Shown: positions 15,786 through 29,900 of the stretch, in pieces
How positions within the stretch are numbered: position 1 is the stretch's first letter
How the letters are laid out: the number at the start of each line of letters is the position of its first letter
Assembly (NCBI GenBank): GCA_012295275.1
Contig: CM022670.1
Location: 35,246,301 to 35,310,300 of the forward strand
DNA length: 64,000 nucleotides
Direction: 5' to 3'
Source: Chrysomallon squamiferum
Taxonomy: Eukaryota > Mollusca > Gastropoda > Neomphalida > Peltospiridae
Notes under the pieces: model-generated
Told to the model about the DNA's origin: nothing
Databases searched by the model: none
What the model saw: the letters and a program-made list of their open reading frames with translations, nothing else
Position numbers and translations under genes: made by a program

Positions 15786-17299
15786 GAATACATAATAACA
15801 GTCCTTCATGACAATTTAAGTATTTATAAATACAAATAATGATTTTTATTTATTTTTGCTCAAGTCTACAAAGAAAAGTTTTAATAATAATAATAATAAA
15901 TAATAATGGCAGACAAGTTCAAAAATATTTGGAAAAAACTTAAGAAGGGCCCATTTTATTCCAAAACATAGTGGATCTAAAAAAAAAACCAGATATTTTA
16001 TGCTATATTTAAATCTCTCTCTCTTTTTTATAATTCCAAATAAAGGACCATTACTTTGGAGGCCAACATGAAATTGGCTTGCATCCCAGTGGTCCAGTTT
16101 GTAACTGAATAACAGTAATAATATTAATCGAAATGAAATGTAAGAAGACAAATACCAACCCTTCTTGATTACTGCTAGTGAAAGAAGCATTTTATTTGTT
16201 CAGAAAGATCTAGTTTTCTTCCAGTATTTAATATTTTATTTGGCAGAAAAAATCTTTAATTAAAAAGAATAAAATTCTATATCAGTATATGCATATTTTT
16301 TTAATTTAACAATCTTTACTACTTCAAAAATTCATTTTAAAATTATTTACTGATATAATTTACAGATCTTAACTGTCAGCACTGTTAAATAGGTTATCTC
16401 TTTGCATAAATAATTTGATTTACAACTGATTTTACAGTTTGACATTTTAAGAGGAATATTCTTTGCAGTAATTGCATGGAATATTTGTATAATACAACAA
16501 CTGCAGTTATACATATTTACTAACATTCCTCTGTTTCACTGAAAAAAAAATTCTGTTTTTGTTACTTTATCTTCTCTTTCTCTTTTCTTCAGTTTTTCAA
16601 ATTATTTTACCAAAAAAGTATTGCAATTAGCAAACGTAGGAAAAATATTATCTATGTATTGTATAGAAACTATGCATCCATCCACTCAATGGCAGTAAGG
16701 AAAATCACATATGAATAATATATAAAATATGCTTTTATCCTTTGTATTGCATTAAGGAAAAATGCACATATTATAAATAATGTATAAATTATGCTTCTAT
16801 CACCTCTGCTGCAGTAAGGAAAAAAAAAAAAAAATTACATATCATAAATTATATAAAATTATGCATCAAAGAAAGATTGCATATTATGAATAATGTATAA
16901 ATTATGCTTCCATCCACTCTATTAAAGTGCATTAAGAAAATATCACATATTATGAATAATATAAAAACAATGCTTCCATCTACTCTGCTGCAGTAAGGAA
17001 AATCACATAAATAATAAAGGAGAAATCAAGTTTTATAAATAATCTACAAATCAAGCATTAAGGAAAAAATCCCATATCTAAATGATCTATTCTACTACAG
17101 TAAGAACAGCAAGCCACCCACCCCAGCCTATCCAGATCAAGAAACGGCCAAACTGTTGAGCCTGACAGAAACACAGCTGCGAGATTCTGGTCAGCCTGTA
17201 GACTTTGAGAAACTGATAGCTAGCTTCCAAATGGCTGACCGTGATCTAAGAGGTACCCTGTCTGCAGAGCAGGTTAGTAGCAGTTTAGATTTAATAATA

Positions 17300-17331
<32 letters not shown>

Positions 17332-20173
17332 GATGATGATGTTGACGACAGAAATTTTTTAAAAGGAAATCAATAAAAAAAAAATTAATCCTGTATCAAT
17401 TTTCAAAAAAAAAACATTTTGTAAAATTTACGTATAAAGTGTTTATTTGTTTTGCTTTTTTTTAATTAAGATAATAACAATAGTTCAATGTTTTTTTTAA
17501 CGTTTTTCTGGAGATTTCTCTTGAAGTATTTTAACAATATATGTTGTTGTTTCTGTAACTCGAAGTCATACAGTGAAGTTAAATAGCTTGTTAATTATAT
17601 CCCATTAACATAGTTAACAGCATTATTTTTTGACATTATACTAATTTTGTGAAGGTTTCAAAATAAATAATTTAAAAAAAATAAAATCTTATGAAAATTA
17701 AAAATTGAATGGTAACTGAAATTTAATTTTCAGAAGTTAAATTATAGATATATTCTTTAAAACTTTTAAAAGTTAGTATTAAATGCTGATAATTGTAAAA
17801 CATAAATAATGGTATAAATTTCATAGACTGTGGTAACTGAATTTTTAAAGAAAATAAACTAATGAAGGTTTCTTTCATTTCTCTTTGAATATTGTAGATT
17901 AAAGACGTTTGTCGTCAGAACCAAATTCCTCTCCAAGACTCACTTCTTAATCAGATTTTGAATCGTTGTGAAGATACAAGTCCTGAAGGAATAAGATCCA
18001 GACTGCAGTATCAGTATGTCAGCTTAATTGTGGTATCTTATATTGCAAAAGTATGGAAACAGAATTAAGTCACAATATAACAGATCACTCAAGATTGTTT
18101 TTGAACTGCGGTTTGATATTTAGAAACCATATAAAGCAATTCTGTTTCAAATATTTCGAAAATTAAAAACTTTTTGAACCAAAAGGAACATTCTGAATTT
18201 TATAATTTTGCAAAAGATTTAAGTGGTATATTATTTACACAATTCTGTCACTGTTGTTCATTCTGACACAGACATAAAAACAAACATTAATGTTTTACAA
18301 CAAAGTGTAAATCTGAGTAATGGGTGGACTAATATGCAGATATTTTGATGACTTATCTTTATTTTACAGCTGGACAAAGTTTGTTGAATTCTTAGAGCGA
18401 GTTCAACCTGCTCATACTGGATTGCGACTTCCAACAAGTAAGAAGCCTTTGGAATATGCCAAACAGTATCCATCTCCAGTTCCAAACTGGCCAAAACCCG
18501 CTGATTCTGGAATTCCAGATACTCCACTTTGGAGAAAAGAAGAGGTATGTTTTTATTTCTTTAAAGTATCTCAAGGTCTTTTTCTTTAATATTTGTCAAA
18601 ATTTTAAAGTAATTACATCATAAAACAGCAAATACTTTAGTTCAAACTGACAAGGATTGACAGTGAAAATGCCAGATCCTCCTGACACCAAATACCAAGC
18701 TAATCCAAGAATAAAAATTCATTTCTTTAAACATCTGTTGTGATTTATAAATATTTTTTTGCTTTCAAGATGATTTTTTCTTTCTTTCTTTCTTTTTAAA
18801 AAGCACCAACTTTCTCTCAGAAATAAAGAACATTTTATTTTACTTGCAGTCACCTCGTAAAGGTTATGACAGACCTTCCTATGAAAGTCCAAAACCACGA
18901 TATGATGAACCTCAGATGTCACAAAGAGAAATGAATCAAAACATACAAGGTTTAGAACTGGAATATGAAGTAAGTATAATTATTTTATGTTCAGTTAAAA
19001 AAATTCACTTTATAAATATGAAATTAAAATATAAATGAACACGTTGAAAGAAAATTATTTTAAAAAAATGTTTTTATAAATTATATCCATGTTCTTTTCC
19101 TCAGGTGTCTCATTCATCTAAGTTCCAGTTTAGAATACTTGTTCATTTAATTATTATAATTAGGCATATAATTAAAAGTGAAACAAAGACATTATGTTTT
19201 ATTGTTATAATTTTTTTTCTTTAGGATATGAAAAGAAGGGTAAACCAGGGAAATGTATCACATCGTGAACGTGAAACAGAATGGTTTCCAAGATTCATGC
19301 GTTTGGCAAATGCTCTTTATGATCAGGACAGATTACATCATGGTTAGTATTGGAAAGATTATTACTTTAAAACTTCATAAAACAATCTTAAAAACTTATA
19401 TAGATAATAATATAATAATAATAGTAATAATAAAGATGAATAAAAAAATAAAATAAAATAAAATAAAACAAAATAATAAAATAACATGAAATTAAAATTA
19501 AATTAAATTAAATTTAAACAAATGAAAACTTCTGATTCTAAAATAATTTGTTATCCAGTTTTCATTTACCTGAGGAATTCCTTTTGTTATTGTGATGCCA
19601 GCAACCTGTGAGAAACAATATTTATCAAACTCATTCTTGGCATGTTATCCAAACAAATGTCAAGTATTGTTAAAGTGGTTTAAATGTAAATGTAGTTAAT
19701 TAACATTATTTACATATGTATGAGAATGTACTTAAATGTGAAGTGAAAATGTATTTGTATAAATTTTATGGTATCATTTTTAATGAAAAGACTTCATAAT
19801 AGGAAAACAGATAATCAAATCTGAACGTGTTCACAACCATTGTCATCATATGATATGTAGAATATTATAAAAGAAAAGAAAGATCTAGACCTACATAAGG
19901 TCATATTTAGGAAAGAAATACTGAAAACCCACTTAATAAGAAAACTTATACTTATTTGGAGAAACATTTCTAATTATATTATTTTTTATATTTTATATTG
20001 CAGGCTGTCTTCCAGTAAGTACAATATGGGATGTCACCAAACTTCATAATGAAGGTTATGACTTAGGAATTCCAGATCATATAATTACAAAGGTTATTGG
20101 AGAAGCTGCCCATGGGAACATGGTGGACATCCATCGATATCTTACGAAATTAGGCAGCCGAGATTGGCTCTGA
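3593..20173 (+). CDS. C1orf87: C1orf87-like protein (CREF, EF-hand-related), 10 visible coding exons
   Basis: Exons (seen): 3569-3714, 10668-10788, 11191-11760, 12167-12297, 17101-17272, 17898-18013, 18370-18544, 18850-18969, 19225-19342, 20004-20173. All introns are GT-AG, and codon phases join without a stop to TGA 20171-20173. The start is the first in-frame ATG of exon 3569-3714. That exon has its own 3' splice site, so a leader exon lies upstream and the true start could too. The product is about 604 aa; human C1orf87 is 546. From memory of that protein, matching blocks are the N-terminal EEKIIGGN segment, the EF-hand-like unit across exons 3-4 ending QQVNYEKLLSFI, the unit ending HWTKFVEFL, and the C-terminal WFPRFMRLANALY...YLTKLG unit. 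The helix-loop-helix units lack clear canonical calcium loops. Residues about 100-230 look disordered (rich in P, N, S, E). The human gene is expressed in ciliated tissue and testis; its molecular role is not established. Identity is fairly sure, function unknown. Confidence 0.87.
4410..4640. repeat. Purine-rich GA/GAAA low-complexity tract
   Basis: Interrupted (GA)n with GAAA, AGAC and GATA interruptions, within C1orf87 intron 1. Confidence 0.8.
4830..4998. repeat. (AAT)n/(ATG)n compound microsatellite
   Basis: About 170 bp of AAT, ATG and ATA triplets in C1orf87 intron 1. Long N/D or Y/H ORFs through it are artefacts. Confidence 0.9.
7473..7530. repeat. (ATC)n(ACT)n(ACC)n microsatellite
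   Basis: ATC triplets, then ACT, then ACC triplets, in C1orf87 intron 1. The rest of this 7-kb intron (3715-10667) shows no further exon or gene. Confidence 0.85.
10320..10655. repeat. Degenerate (CTA/ACT)n array before C1orf87 exon 2
   Basis: Pyrimidine-rich CTA, ACC and CTG triplets grade into the T-tract of the 3' splice site at 10667. They therefore supply part of its polypyrimidine tract. Confidence 0.75.
13900..13965. repeat. (GA)n microsatellite
   Basis: About 65 bp of pure GA in the 4.8-kb intron 12298-17100. The same intron holds (TAC)n at 13736-13770 and (TTA)n at 15724-15785, and no recognisable exon. Confidence 0.9.
16670..17105. repeat. Degenerate 60-80 bp tandem repeat running into C1orf87 exon 5
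   Basis: About seven diverged copies share atgcttccatccactctgct and gcagtaaggaaaa, then acatattataaataatgta. The real 3' splice site of the exon (ctactacag at 17092-17100, then TAAGAAC) aligns with the repeat motif ctgctgcagtaagga, seen at 16808-16820 and near 16986. Confidence 0.75.
17292..17342. repeat. (ATG)n microsatellite just after C1orf87 exon 5
   Basis: Triplet ATG repeat 20-70 bp past the donor at 17273. An in-frame run of Met codons would follow if the donor were not used. Confidence 0.85.
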
Positions 20174-21306
20174 AGAAGAATTCAATCTTATATTAACCTG
20201 TAGTGTATCAAATGAACATTGTTAATTTCTATTTTGTAAAACTGCTTGTTTTTGTCAACTGTCATAGAGATAGATTGAAAACCATCACCTTGTAAAATAT
20301 CTATTAATATTAACTGTAGTGTATTCTTTGACCAGTTACTTATTTGAAAATTGAATTTCTTTTGAGAAAGAGAAAAAACAAAATGAAGAAAAAAAAACCC
20401 TACTGTTCACAATTTGAATTTATGGACCATTTTCAGCAGCCCCATTTTGATTAAATGTAATACTAAAAATGCAAAATAATGTAACACCACGTAAAATTTT
20501 ATGTTGTGAATTTAGAATTTTTGCTATGTGAATATTTGTATACAAACACTACTGTATATATTTTTCAGTAAATTATATTTTATATTCTGAGAATGCTTAA
20601 ATTTTATCCAATGTGTATTTTTCTATGTTAATTTATAATTATGGCTACCTCATGCTAAATTTGAATGAAAAACTAAAAATTATGATGGATTGATCTTTGT
20701 TGTTTAATAACAATTATAACAAAAACAAGAAAGCAAAGCAAATAATTGTAATTTTGTGATAAATGCTTGGTTGGATTTTGTAAACTGAACTTTTTGATAT
20801 TATAAATAATATTATAAATAACATGACAAAATCTTTTAACCCATTTAATTGAATACATGTATACTACTCGGAATTATTTTTGCTTATGAAATTTTCCAGT
20901 AGTTTTCTTTTTCTTATGTTACTAGTTAGTTTTAGATTCAATGCTTAATATTTTTATGGAAATTATTTTTGTTTAAAGCCAAAGTCCGATTTTTACATTT
21001 AATATATAGTTCTAATTTTCTGACTGTGATATATATTTGTATTATTTGTGTAATATTTTTATCATTCAGTACTTATCTAAAGCCAAAACTGAAATGAATT
21101 TTATATTATTAATTTATAGTTTCTCACATTCCTACTGTGATATTTACTTGTTTGTGTGTTAATCATTATTTTATCTTCAGTCACATTTTATTCATGTTGC
21201 TTCAACCTGTGTTGTTCATTTACATAAAACAGTACTTATCTGTGATAATATAACAGAATCCGTCCTTCACTGTAATATTCACATCGGATCAGTCTTAGCA
21301 GTTATA

Positions 21307-21327
21307 AATAAAAACTATTAGAATAAA
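21307..21327 (+). terminator. Poly(A) signals ending the C1orf87 3' UTR
   Basis: Two AATAAA hexamers lie at 21307-21312 and 21322-21327, followed by a GT/T-rich stretch. They would end a 3' UTR of about 1.15 kb that starts at 20174. Earlier weaker variants exist, so the cleavage site is inferred. Confidence 0.5.
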
Positions 21328-21949
21328 CACTTGTGTTTGTTTTTCTTTTCAACTGTATCTTTTTATTTATTTTTATGAAGAAAAGGTTATTTTGTATCAT
21401 TTTCTTATTAATTAATTTATTAATTTATTTATTTAGAACATTATAATAGTAATACTGGTTGCATATATGGTTCAGAAATATTAAAATCATTTCTGATGTG
21501 GCATCTAAGTCTACAGTATTTTAAATTGATTGAACCTTTGATTAATACTAATTATTAAATGGTAATAATACTTTTTCAAGATGCCTTCTATTAGCAATAT
21601 TGATTTTCTCTGCTGTTGATTGATCAAAATTTGAGCAAATATTTTATATTGTCTACATTTTCCCATTTTTCTAAAGAAAATTAATTTCTAAACTGCATAA
21701 ATTACACAGGGGATAAAGCATGTGGCCTCAATGAAATATACTTTAATTAGATTTACTAAAATAAATAATTTTCATGGTTAATATCTGAAGCGTCATGATC
21801 AACTATTGGAGTATTGGTATGTGTTATGGATCTTGACAATAAATCATATATAAATCTGGCAGTAAATTACATTTACAAATATTCTGTTAATTGAATAATA
21901 ATTACCTATCATCACAATTACAAAAGTTAAAATCTATAACATACTGTCG

Positions 21950-22340
21950 TAAAAATATTTCTGAATATCTTTACGATTTTGTCTCGATCGGAGTTGTCTT
22001 CCATAAACTCAAAAATCGTGGCCAATGACATTGGTCAAGGGAGATAATCTAGTCAATCTTCTTCGTATAAAAAGTTAAAAGCAGACGAGAGTTATGATGG
22101 TGGGGAAAATGAAATTCTGAACGCAATAATAATTTAAAATATTTCATTGGTGTAGACATCAGGATCAAATTTAAAGTCTACAATTCTCACTAACAATTCT
22201 GATTATGTCAACTGAACTATTAATTATGGCGATTGCAGTGTAATGTTTAAGAACTTAGGTTTTTAACTTTTAACCGCTGGGTGCTTGGTAGCGTCGATTT
22301 TAACAGCTACTGGAAATTTAATATATTAGTGTCAACCAAC
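21950..22340 (+). promoter_or_regulatory. CpG-rich promoter / 5' leader of SHOC1
   Basis: By eye this 390-bp stretch carries about a dozen CpGs, while the transcribed DNA on both sides has almost none. It ends at the SHOC1 start codon. It contains no microsatellite and no long ORF. A local CpG peak inside CpG-depleted DNA is the expected mark of an unmethylated animal promoter. The transcription start itself cannot be placed. Confidence 0.6.
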
Positions 22341-23024
22341 ATGCCAAAATACCTTGGTTTAAATTACTGGCAAATGGTAATTTAATAATTTGTTTAGATA
22401 TTCTTTCATCATTCTCATCTTCTCTTTCTACTTCTAAATAATTGTTGTTGTTGATACAATTACAGTTATAGTTAATAGTTTTTATTTTATTATTTTTTTA
22501 AATCCTTATTAATTGTGTATTTTAATAAAACAAACTGATTAAAAAAATATATAATTTATCAAAATGCAATATTTATTTATTGCAGGTTGTCAACCAGCAA
22601 TATGATTTTTTTAGCCAATCTTTATTAACTGTGCCAAATCATTTGGAGGAGACAGAAAGTTATATACATAAAAATTATTTCAGAGATGATCTTAACTGGA
22701 AGTCATTTGTAAAAAAACATTGTCAAGGTTTCAATCATCTTATCATTTATATTGTCTTTAATTTAATTAAATTAATTTAAATACAAATTATGTTCATCTT
22801 TTGCGTTGATAAATAATGAGAGAATAAACCCCAAATAGACACAAATTATTCTTACTGTTTAAAGCTGATGAATGAAATTTAAAACATTTTTGTAAAACAA
22901 AACTTAAAACTGCTATTAACATAAATTTGCCTTTATTTAAAAAAAAATTAATAAAATGATAAATTAAGAATTTTAAATGACAAACTTTTATTAATACATT
23001 TGAAAAGAATTTATGTATAAATAT

Positions 23025-23057
<33 letters not shown>

Positions 23058-24142
23058 TTTATTTTTTTATTTTTTTTTTTTAGAGTTAACTGAAAATAAC
23101 CCATTGGATATACAAATCAGCAATTTGCAAGAAATCCAAACTCTTTGTAACCAAGCTGAACAAAATGAACCTGAACAGTTTGAAAGGTGTACAATTTGCA
23201 TAGACTGTAGTTTCAGTTACAGTTGTTTTTATGCATAATTTTGCCTTTAGTTATGTATTATTCCTTTACCTTTTATTATTAATTAATAAAAAAATATATA
23301 CAAAGTTGTTTTATTATTATTTTATTATTTTTCTTTTTAAATAATTGTTTTTACATATTTTCGCAAGTCTGAAAATAGAGTTCAATTTTATTGATAAATT
23401 GTTTTTTTCATTTCCAAATACTCCTGCTTTCAAACTGTACCATTAAAGTTTTTATTATATATTCAGATATTTTTTCTTTCTTTTCTTTTTATTTTATTTC
23501 AGTGATATCATCTCAAAGCAAATTGGGGAATGTGTTTTTGAAGTAATACCAAGTTCAAATCCAGAATCTTTATTTAGTTCTGAGTGTGATGAAGTTGAAC
23601 TTCTTCGAGCTTGTGATTTTACAACAGAAAAGAAATTTGAAGTATTTGAAGAAGAAAATCTTAGTAAATACCAAAGTGAATTTATGAAAGGTTTGTTAGA
23701 TGGAAATAAACTTGACTTGACTATTTCTTTCTTTTTCTTTCTTTTTTAAATGATCCATTTTTTTATTTGTAAAGTCACCTTCACAGAAAACTGTTGAAAA
23801 AAATAAAACTGTATTATTGTTTCTATCCATTGTAACTTAATAATCAAGTGAACTATTTATTATTGCTTATTATTTTATTTTGATACATAATAATCTATGA
23901 TCCTTGATTTTTCCAGACAGTCTTGAAGATATATTAACAGTTGATGCTTTAAGCACCTTTTGCCAAGATATTCCTCAGTGTAAACAGTTACTGGAAAGAT
24001 TACATTCAGAATCAGTTCAAGATCCATTGGTAAACACAGATGGCCATGTTTATAATGAGAAAACTATTTTCAGGTACATGCACAGTAAATTCTGATGTTA
24101 GCTTTAAAAAAGATTAGTGAATCAAAATGCATTTATTAAATT

Positions 24143-24189
<47 letters not shown>

Positions 24190-26879
24190 AAACTAAAAAA
24201 CAAATTAATATATGTAAATATTTTAAAAGCAAAGAAACATGATTCTGAATAGATTACTTTTTTTTATTTTAGTGAATATTTGAAATTTTCAACTAACTGT
24301 GAAAATGAATGTAATAGTTGTGTCAACATCAAGGATAAATTTGAAGTTTTTGAAAAACTCCAAACATGTAATCTTGATGAGGTACAGTAATTTTTAATAT
24401 TATGGAGAAGAGGTATGTCATTAAAAATGCTATAATACTTTTCAAATTTTTTGTTTTTGTTTTGTTTTTGTTTTTTTATTTGTGGGGTTTTCTAGAGAGA
24501 GGCAATTGTGCTGAGTGTTGCAACTTTTGAAAAACATGCCTTAACAGTTATAATAAAACATAAAGTACAGCTAATAATTATTAATATCAGCTTTAATGTA
24601 ATACTGAATTAAACGTAGTTTGCATTTAAAAAAAATTTAAAAGAAAAAGACAAACATTTGTTTACTTTGTTGAATATTTTTAGAAAGAATTTGAAGAAAT
24701 TATCACTCCATTTGAACATGAAACAGAAGATAGTATTTTGGGCAGTGATTTCCAAAAAAGTGTACTGGAAAGCCCACCTTTTTTTGGTAAATATATATTT
24801 TTGAAGTTTTTAAATAAATAGGTTAGTATTCAATTTTCAAATTAAATTATTGTATCAGATTAATAAATCATTGGTAAAATCATCTGTAGTATTTCAACAT
24901 TTTATGATATTGAGTTCTAGAAATAAAATAAAGCATCTATTAAGCAGTTATATTAAAATATTTATTTCAAAGAAATTTATAATTACTAGATATTTTCATG
25001 TAATTTTCAGAATAATTTTCATTAAGATTTGTAAAAATATCATTTAGAACAGTATTTTTCAAATTTTGTGGTTTTGAATATAAAATTCTTAGAGACAGGT
25101 GGAAAGTTATCAAAAATAATGTAATTTGAAAACAGTGACATGTGTTTTTCTTTTAATTATATTTTGTTTAGTTAAATATAACTGATTGTTGATGATTTCA
25201 GTATTTTATTTTTAACAGAATCTTCTGAAATTGGACAAGATATAAAAATTCTGGAACAAAAACAAGATGGTATTGAAAAGGGATCATTTTCACCTACAAA
25301 ATTAAAAACAAAAACATTTGTGGAACTTAATAATGGTATATAAACTAGAAACATACTTAGAAATGATAACAAAAAGATGCATTATTTATATATAATTAAT
25401 TCTATTAGTTAATATTTAATTAAAAGTGCATTGGGTATGCTTTTGAATTATTTATTTTATACTTCTTTGTATTCAGTCTATGAATTTACAAAAATATTAA
25501 AAAATTAAAAAATAAATATTTCATTATTTCTTAAGTGAAAATTAAAATGAGTGACATAATTTCTATAATTCTTAAACAGACTTGGAAGAAAACATGGATT
25601 TGTCAAAAGCTTCAATCGAGTCACCTCTTCCCTCACCTGTGCTTCTTCACAAAGAAAATGATGATTTCTTGAAGATCTTCCAGATACTTCAGCCTCTACC
25701 CAGGCCACACTCACCAACAGATAAATTGTAAGTTTGTTATAAAATGTGAAAAATATTATACAAATTGTAGATTAGATTCAAATATTTTTTTTTTTTTTTT
25801 ATAACATAAAATACAATATTGATGTTAAACATTTAAGTAAACTGGACTAATATGCTTCATGATTTATCAGATACCATGCCTGAGCACATTACAAAATGTT
25901 TGAATGAAAAAAATGTTGAAATACATTCATATAAAATTGTTATTAAAAATAATTTTGTTCAGTAATACTTTTTTATTTAAAATTAAATAAAAAATTGTTT
26001 TTGTTTGAAGTTTTTTACTTTAAATTTTTAGGTCTTTTCTAAGGCAGTTTGAAATGGAGAATTTGGAAAATAAAATTTGGAGAAATGAAAAATATTTTGA
26101 TGAAATCTTAGCTTTACGACTTCAGGGTAGTTGTTCTATTCATTTTAGAATTTTCATCCTCAGTATAAAATAAATTTAATGTCCATTGAACATTTTATGT
26201 TCAACATCTCTTTATTTTTGTATCATATTGTTAGGTCATTTAATGTTTGAAGAAAAAAGATTTAAAAATTAAATATACATATTAATTTAGAATAATCTAA
26301 CATAAAATTAGTAATAAAAGGTGGCTAAATAAAAAAAAAATCATATTTAATTATATTAACGTTTGCCACGATACTCTTTCAGAACCAGAGATAGAACTAA
26401 GAGAAGTTAGTCAAAATCCACAGTCTCTTATTATGAAGGATATAAAGATTCAGTTAAAACTTATGGCTCAAACTGGGATTGGTGACCTGGAATTACAATT
26501 TTCATGGGATCCCTTCTCAGTTTTCAGCAAGTTGATGTCCAAATTAAGGCAACCTGAACAACTGGATTACCATGTTAAAAAACAGAATAGTAATCCTCCA
26601 ACATGTAATGTAGAAGAATTCACAAAATATGAATGTCACCAGTCTTGCGGTGAGTTCAGTTTAATAATAAAATGTTGAACTTATAAATGAAGTTAATCAC
26701 ACTAACTTCTATCATTAGAAACTATTATAAATCTTAAGTCCTAATTGAAATATGAACTGTTTATTGTGAATGTTTCTCTGTTTAATAAATCGTTCATATT
26801 TGAATCGTTAACATTAGATGTAATTTTGTTAATCTTAAAAGTAAAATGTCATCCATCTTTATGTGTGTGTGCATGTGTA

Positions 26880-26922
<43 letters not shown>

Positions 26923-29900
26923 GTATATCAGATTAAGTTTTAAGAAATTATTAAATTAATGTGCTATTGTTCCAGAAATTATTGACAGCATGATGGATAT
27001 GAATATACTGACAGATACAGAAATAAAAGTTTCTGATGAGCATGTAAATAGAAATACAGAATCGTGTAAAGGTTGGTGCTTTTTAAAAGATAAACATACC
27101 TGAAATAGAAAACTGTTGCCAACTAGAAATAATGCGGACTATAAACAAATGTACTTATTAGATTAAAGGTAATATTGATGTCTATCTCTAAATAATGAGA
27201 AAAAAAATTAAGAATTTAGCTAATTATAATTCTGGAATGGAATTGGTTTGTGTACTCCAGCTTCTGAAGACATTTTAGAATTTTAATTGAAAACATTAGT
27301 TTTCTCTTACTGTTATTTTCTGTTAGAAATGGAATTCTCTAATCCAGATGTGCAACAGGTGAAGCAGTATAAGATTACTAATGAAAATACCAGTGAAGCT
27401 GATAATGAAAGAGACAGCATAAAAACAGCTGCTTCTTTAGGTAACTGGATATTTTAATAGCAACTAATTAAATTTATTTGGCATTACTGGAAAGATAAAA
27501 CTGAATAGTTCAGGTTTTGATAATCTCTAAAATATAAGAAATTAATTAAATTTTTATATTTAGAAACATTGTAGCAATATGCTTTGTATTAAGTTCAGAC
27601 GAATATTACATCTGTAAGAATAAATACACATTTTATTAACTGAATTAGTAAAAATAAAAATTTACATTTAAAAAGCTGAATTAAGTAATATTATTTCTCA
27701 TTAATTTTGATGATGATATTCTATGCTGAGCTTATTTTTGTTATAATTGAATTATAAATTATAATAAATTTTAATTGTTGAAAAATAATCTTTTTATTTA
27801 AGGGACTTCCAGTGATCTGATAACAATGGATCCTCTTCAGAATTTTATGTCTATGAGAAAGATTGCTTCATCCAATAAAAGTCAGTCACATTTTTCATTT
27901 TGTGCTTTTTTAATCTTATTTCAGACAAGAATGACTCTGTTTTTATTTTGGAAAGAATAATACTTTATCATTTTTGATTGCAAGGCAATTTAAGAAATGT
28001 ATCAGTTTTTGTTTTTGATGTGTTACTTTCTCTGTGCTACACATCTGACTGATAACTAATTTTATTTGTGAAAATGCTGAATTATAGTGTGGAGGATTTT
28101 TTTTGGTTGTTTTTTTAATTGTATTTTTACACTGAAGCATTATTAACAGAAAGAAGTTCCTGCAGACCTAGCAAGAGTCCGACATGCATTGTAAAACCTA
28201 TTACTCCTATGACTTGCCCTCCACCTACAGAAAATGTTGTTCAACACAGGATTATAAGAATGAAATTACAAGGTATATAGTTTGCAAAATTATTAACATA
28301 TACTTTTATAAATACAACTGAAAATATGAAATTTAATCTCAGATACATTAAATTTATTTAATATTGTTTATATAGCTAGTCTTTATAATGAATGAGACTG
28401 AAAATTATAAGAGAAATGTTTGTAATTTATTTTTGTTTTATTTCATATTAGAATGAAACTTGTTCTACTTTTTCAACATATACTCATTTACAATTATTTA
28501 ATTTAATTTAATTTAATTTAAATAGTTAGATTATCATTATAGAAGAAACATAATTTACTGTTCATGGAGAATTTGAGCTTGTATTTACAGGTTTTTTTCA
28601 TTGCCTAACAGCCAAGTTAAGATATTCTCAGACTTTTTTACCTAAAGATATCTAAACTTTTATTTGTAGGGCCATTTGAAAATATTTATTTCACTCTAGA
28701 AGATTTTGCAAAGCCTTTTATCAGTGTTCTTAAGGAGACTGGAGAAACTGATGGGGAACATAATCTTGCCTCGTTGGATCCAGACATCACTAAATTTTTG
28801 CTGAAGGAAAGAGAAAAGAAAATAAAAGATTCCCAGCTGGACAGTATGTATACACAGTATTAAATGATAAAGATAATAAGTAGTAGAAAAGATTAAATAT
28901 TTAAAAAATAAAATAAACATAGCCTTAATTGTCAGTCCTATTTCATTTATATATTTATGTCTGATATATATGTACATAACAGGATCACAGATAATTCCAT
29001 TTATTTTTTATATAAAAAGACAAATTAATAAAAAAAAAAATTATAATTACTATTACCTTATAATCTAATTTTTTTATAATCAATAGTGCAATAAATAAGT
29101 TAACTCATTCGTTTCTTTTAACATTGGCAATATTAATTATATGGTTTACATATTTTATTCATTTTAGAATTGACTGATGACACATATCGCACCATACTAA
29201 TAGTTCATATTCTTTGTGGAGCTGTTGGTCTTCTTGTACACTGCTGTTTAGAGTCAGCAATAAGTTATCTCACTGCCATGCAAGAAAAATACTCTACTGT
29301 TCTGGATGGTAAAATTTAATGTTTTTTTAATTTTTCATACCACCACATATATTACAATATAAATTTCTTAGTATATCCTTTGCTACTTATTCTACGGTTC
29401 TCTGTAAGAAATTATTAACAAGAGGTGAAAAGTAACTTAAGTGAAAACCTCAAGACTAAAAATAGCTTTTTGCTTTACAGAATCTCTGGAAGATATTAGA
29501 CAAAAATTGTTTTTAAATCAGTGCAACTTCTACCAAAAATCAGTTTTGCATCCAAAAGTGATATCAGTTTGTAAGGAAGTGGAAAATATTCTTAAAATAT
29601 CCAACTACAAAGAAAAGGTAATTAATATAAAGGTTGTACTGATTACTTGATATTCAGGTTTTGTTATTGATCAAACTGAATTAAAAATTTAAAAAATGAA
29701 TGTCTACCTTTGATGAATACCTTTAATATTCTCCAAGTAATTTAATTTTTATATTTATTTATTTATTAGAATTTATTATCCAAATTCAGTTTACTCTATA
29801 AAGAAGAATTAAAAGAATCAATAATTATTACTAATTGTTATTAAATATTTTAAAAGAAGTAATAACTCTATAAGATTTTCTTTACTTGTAGGTACTTATT

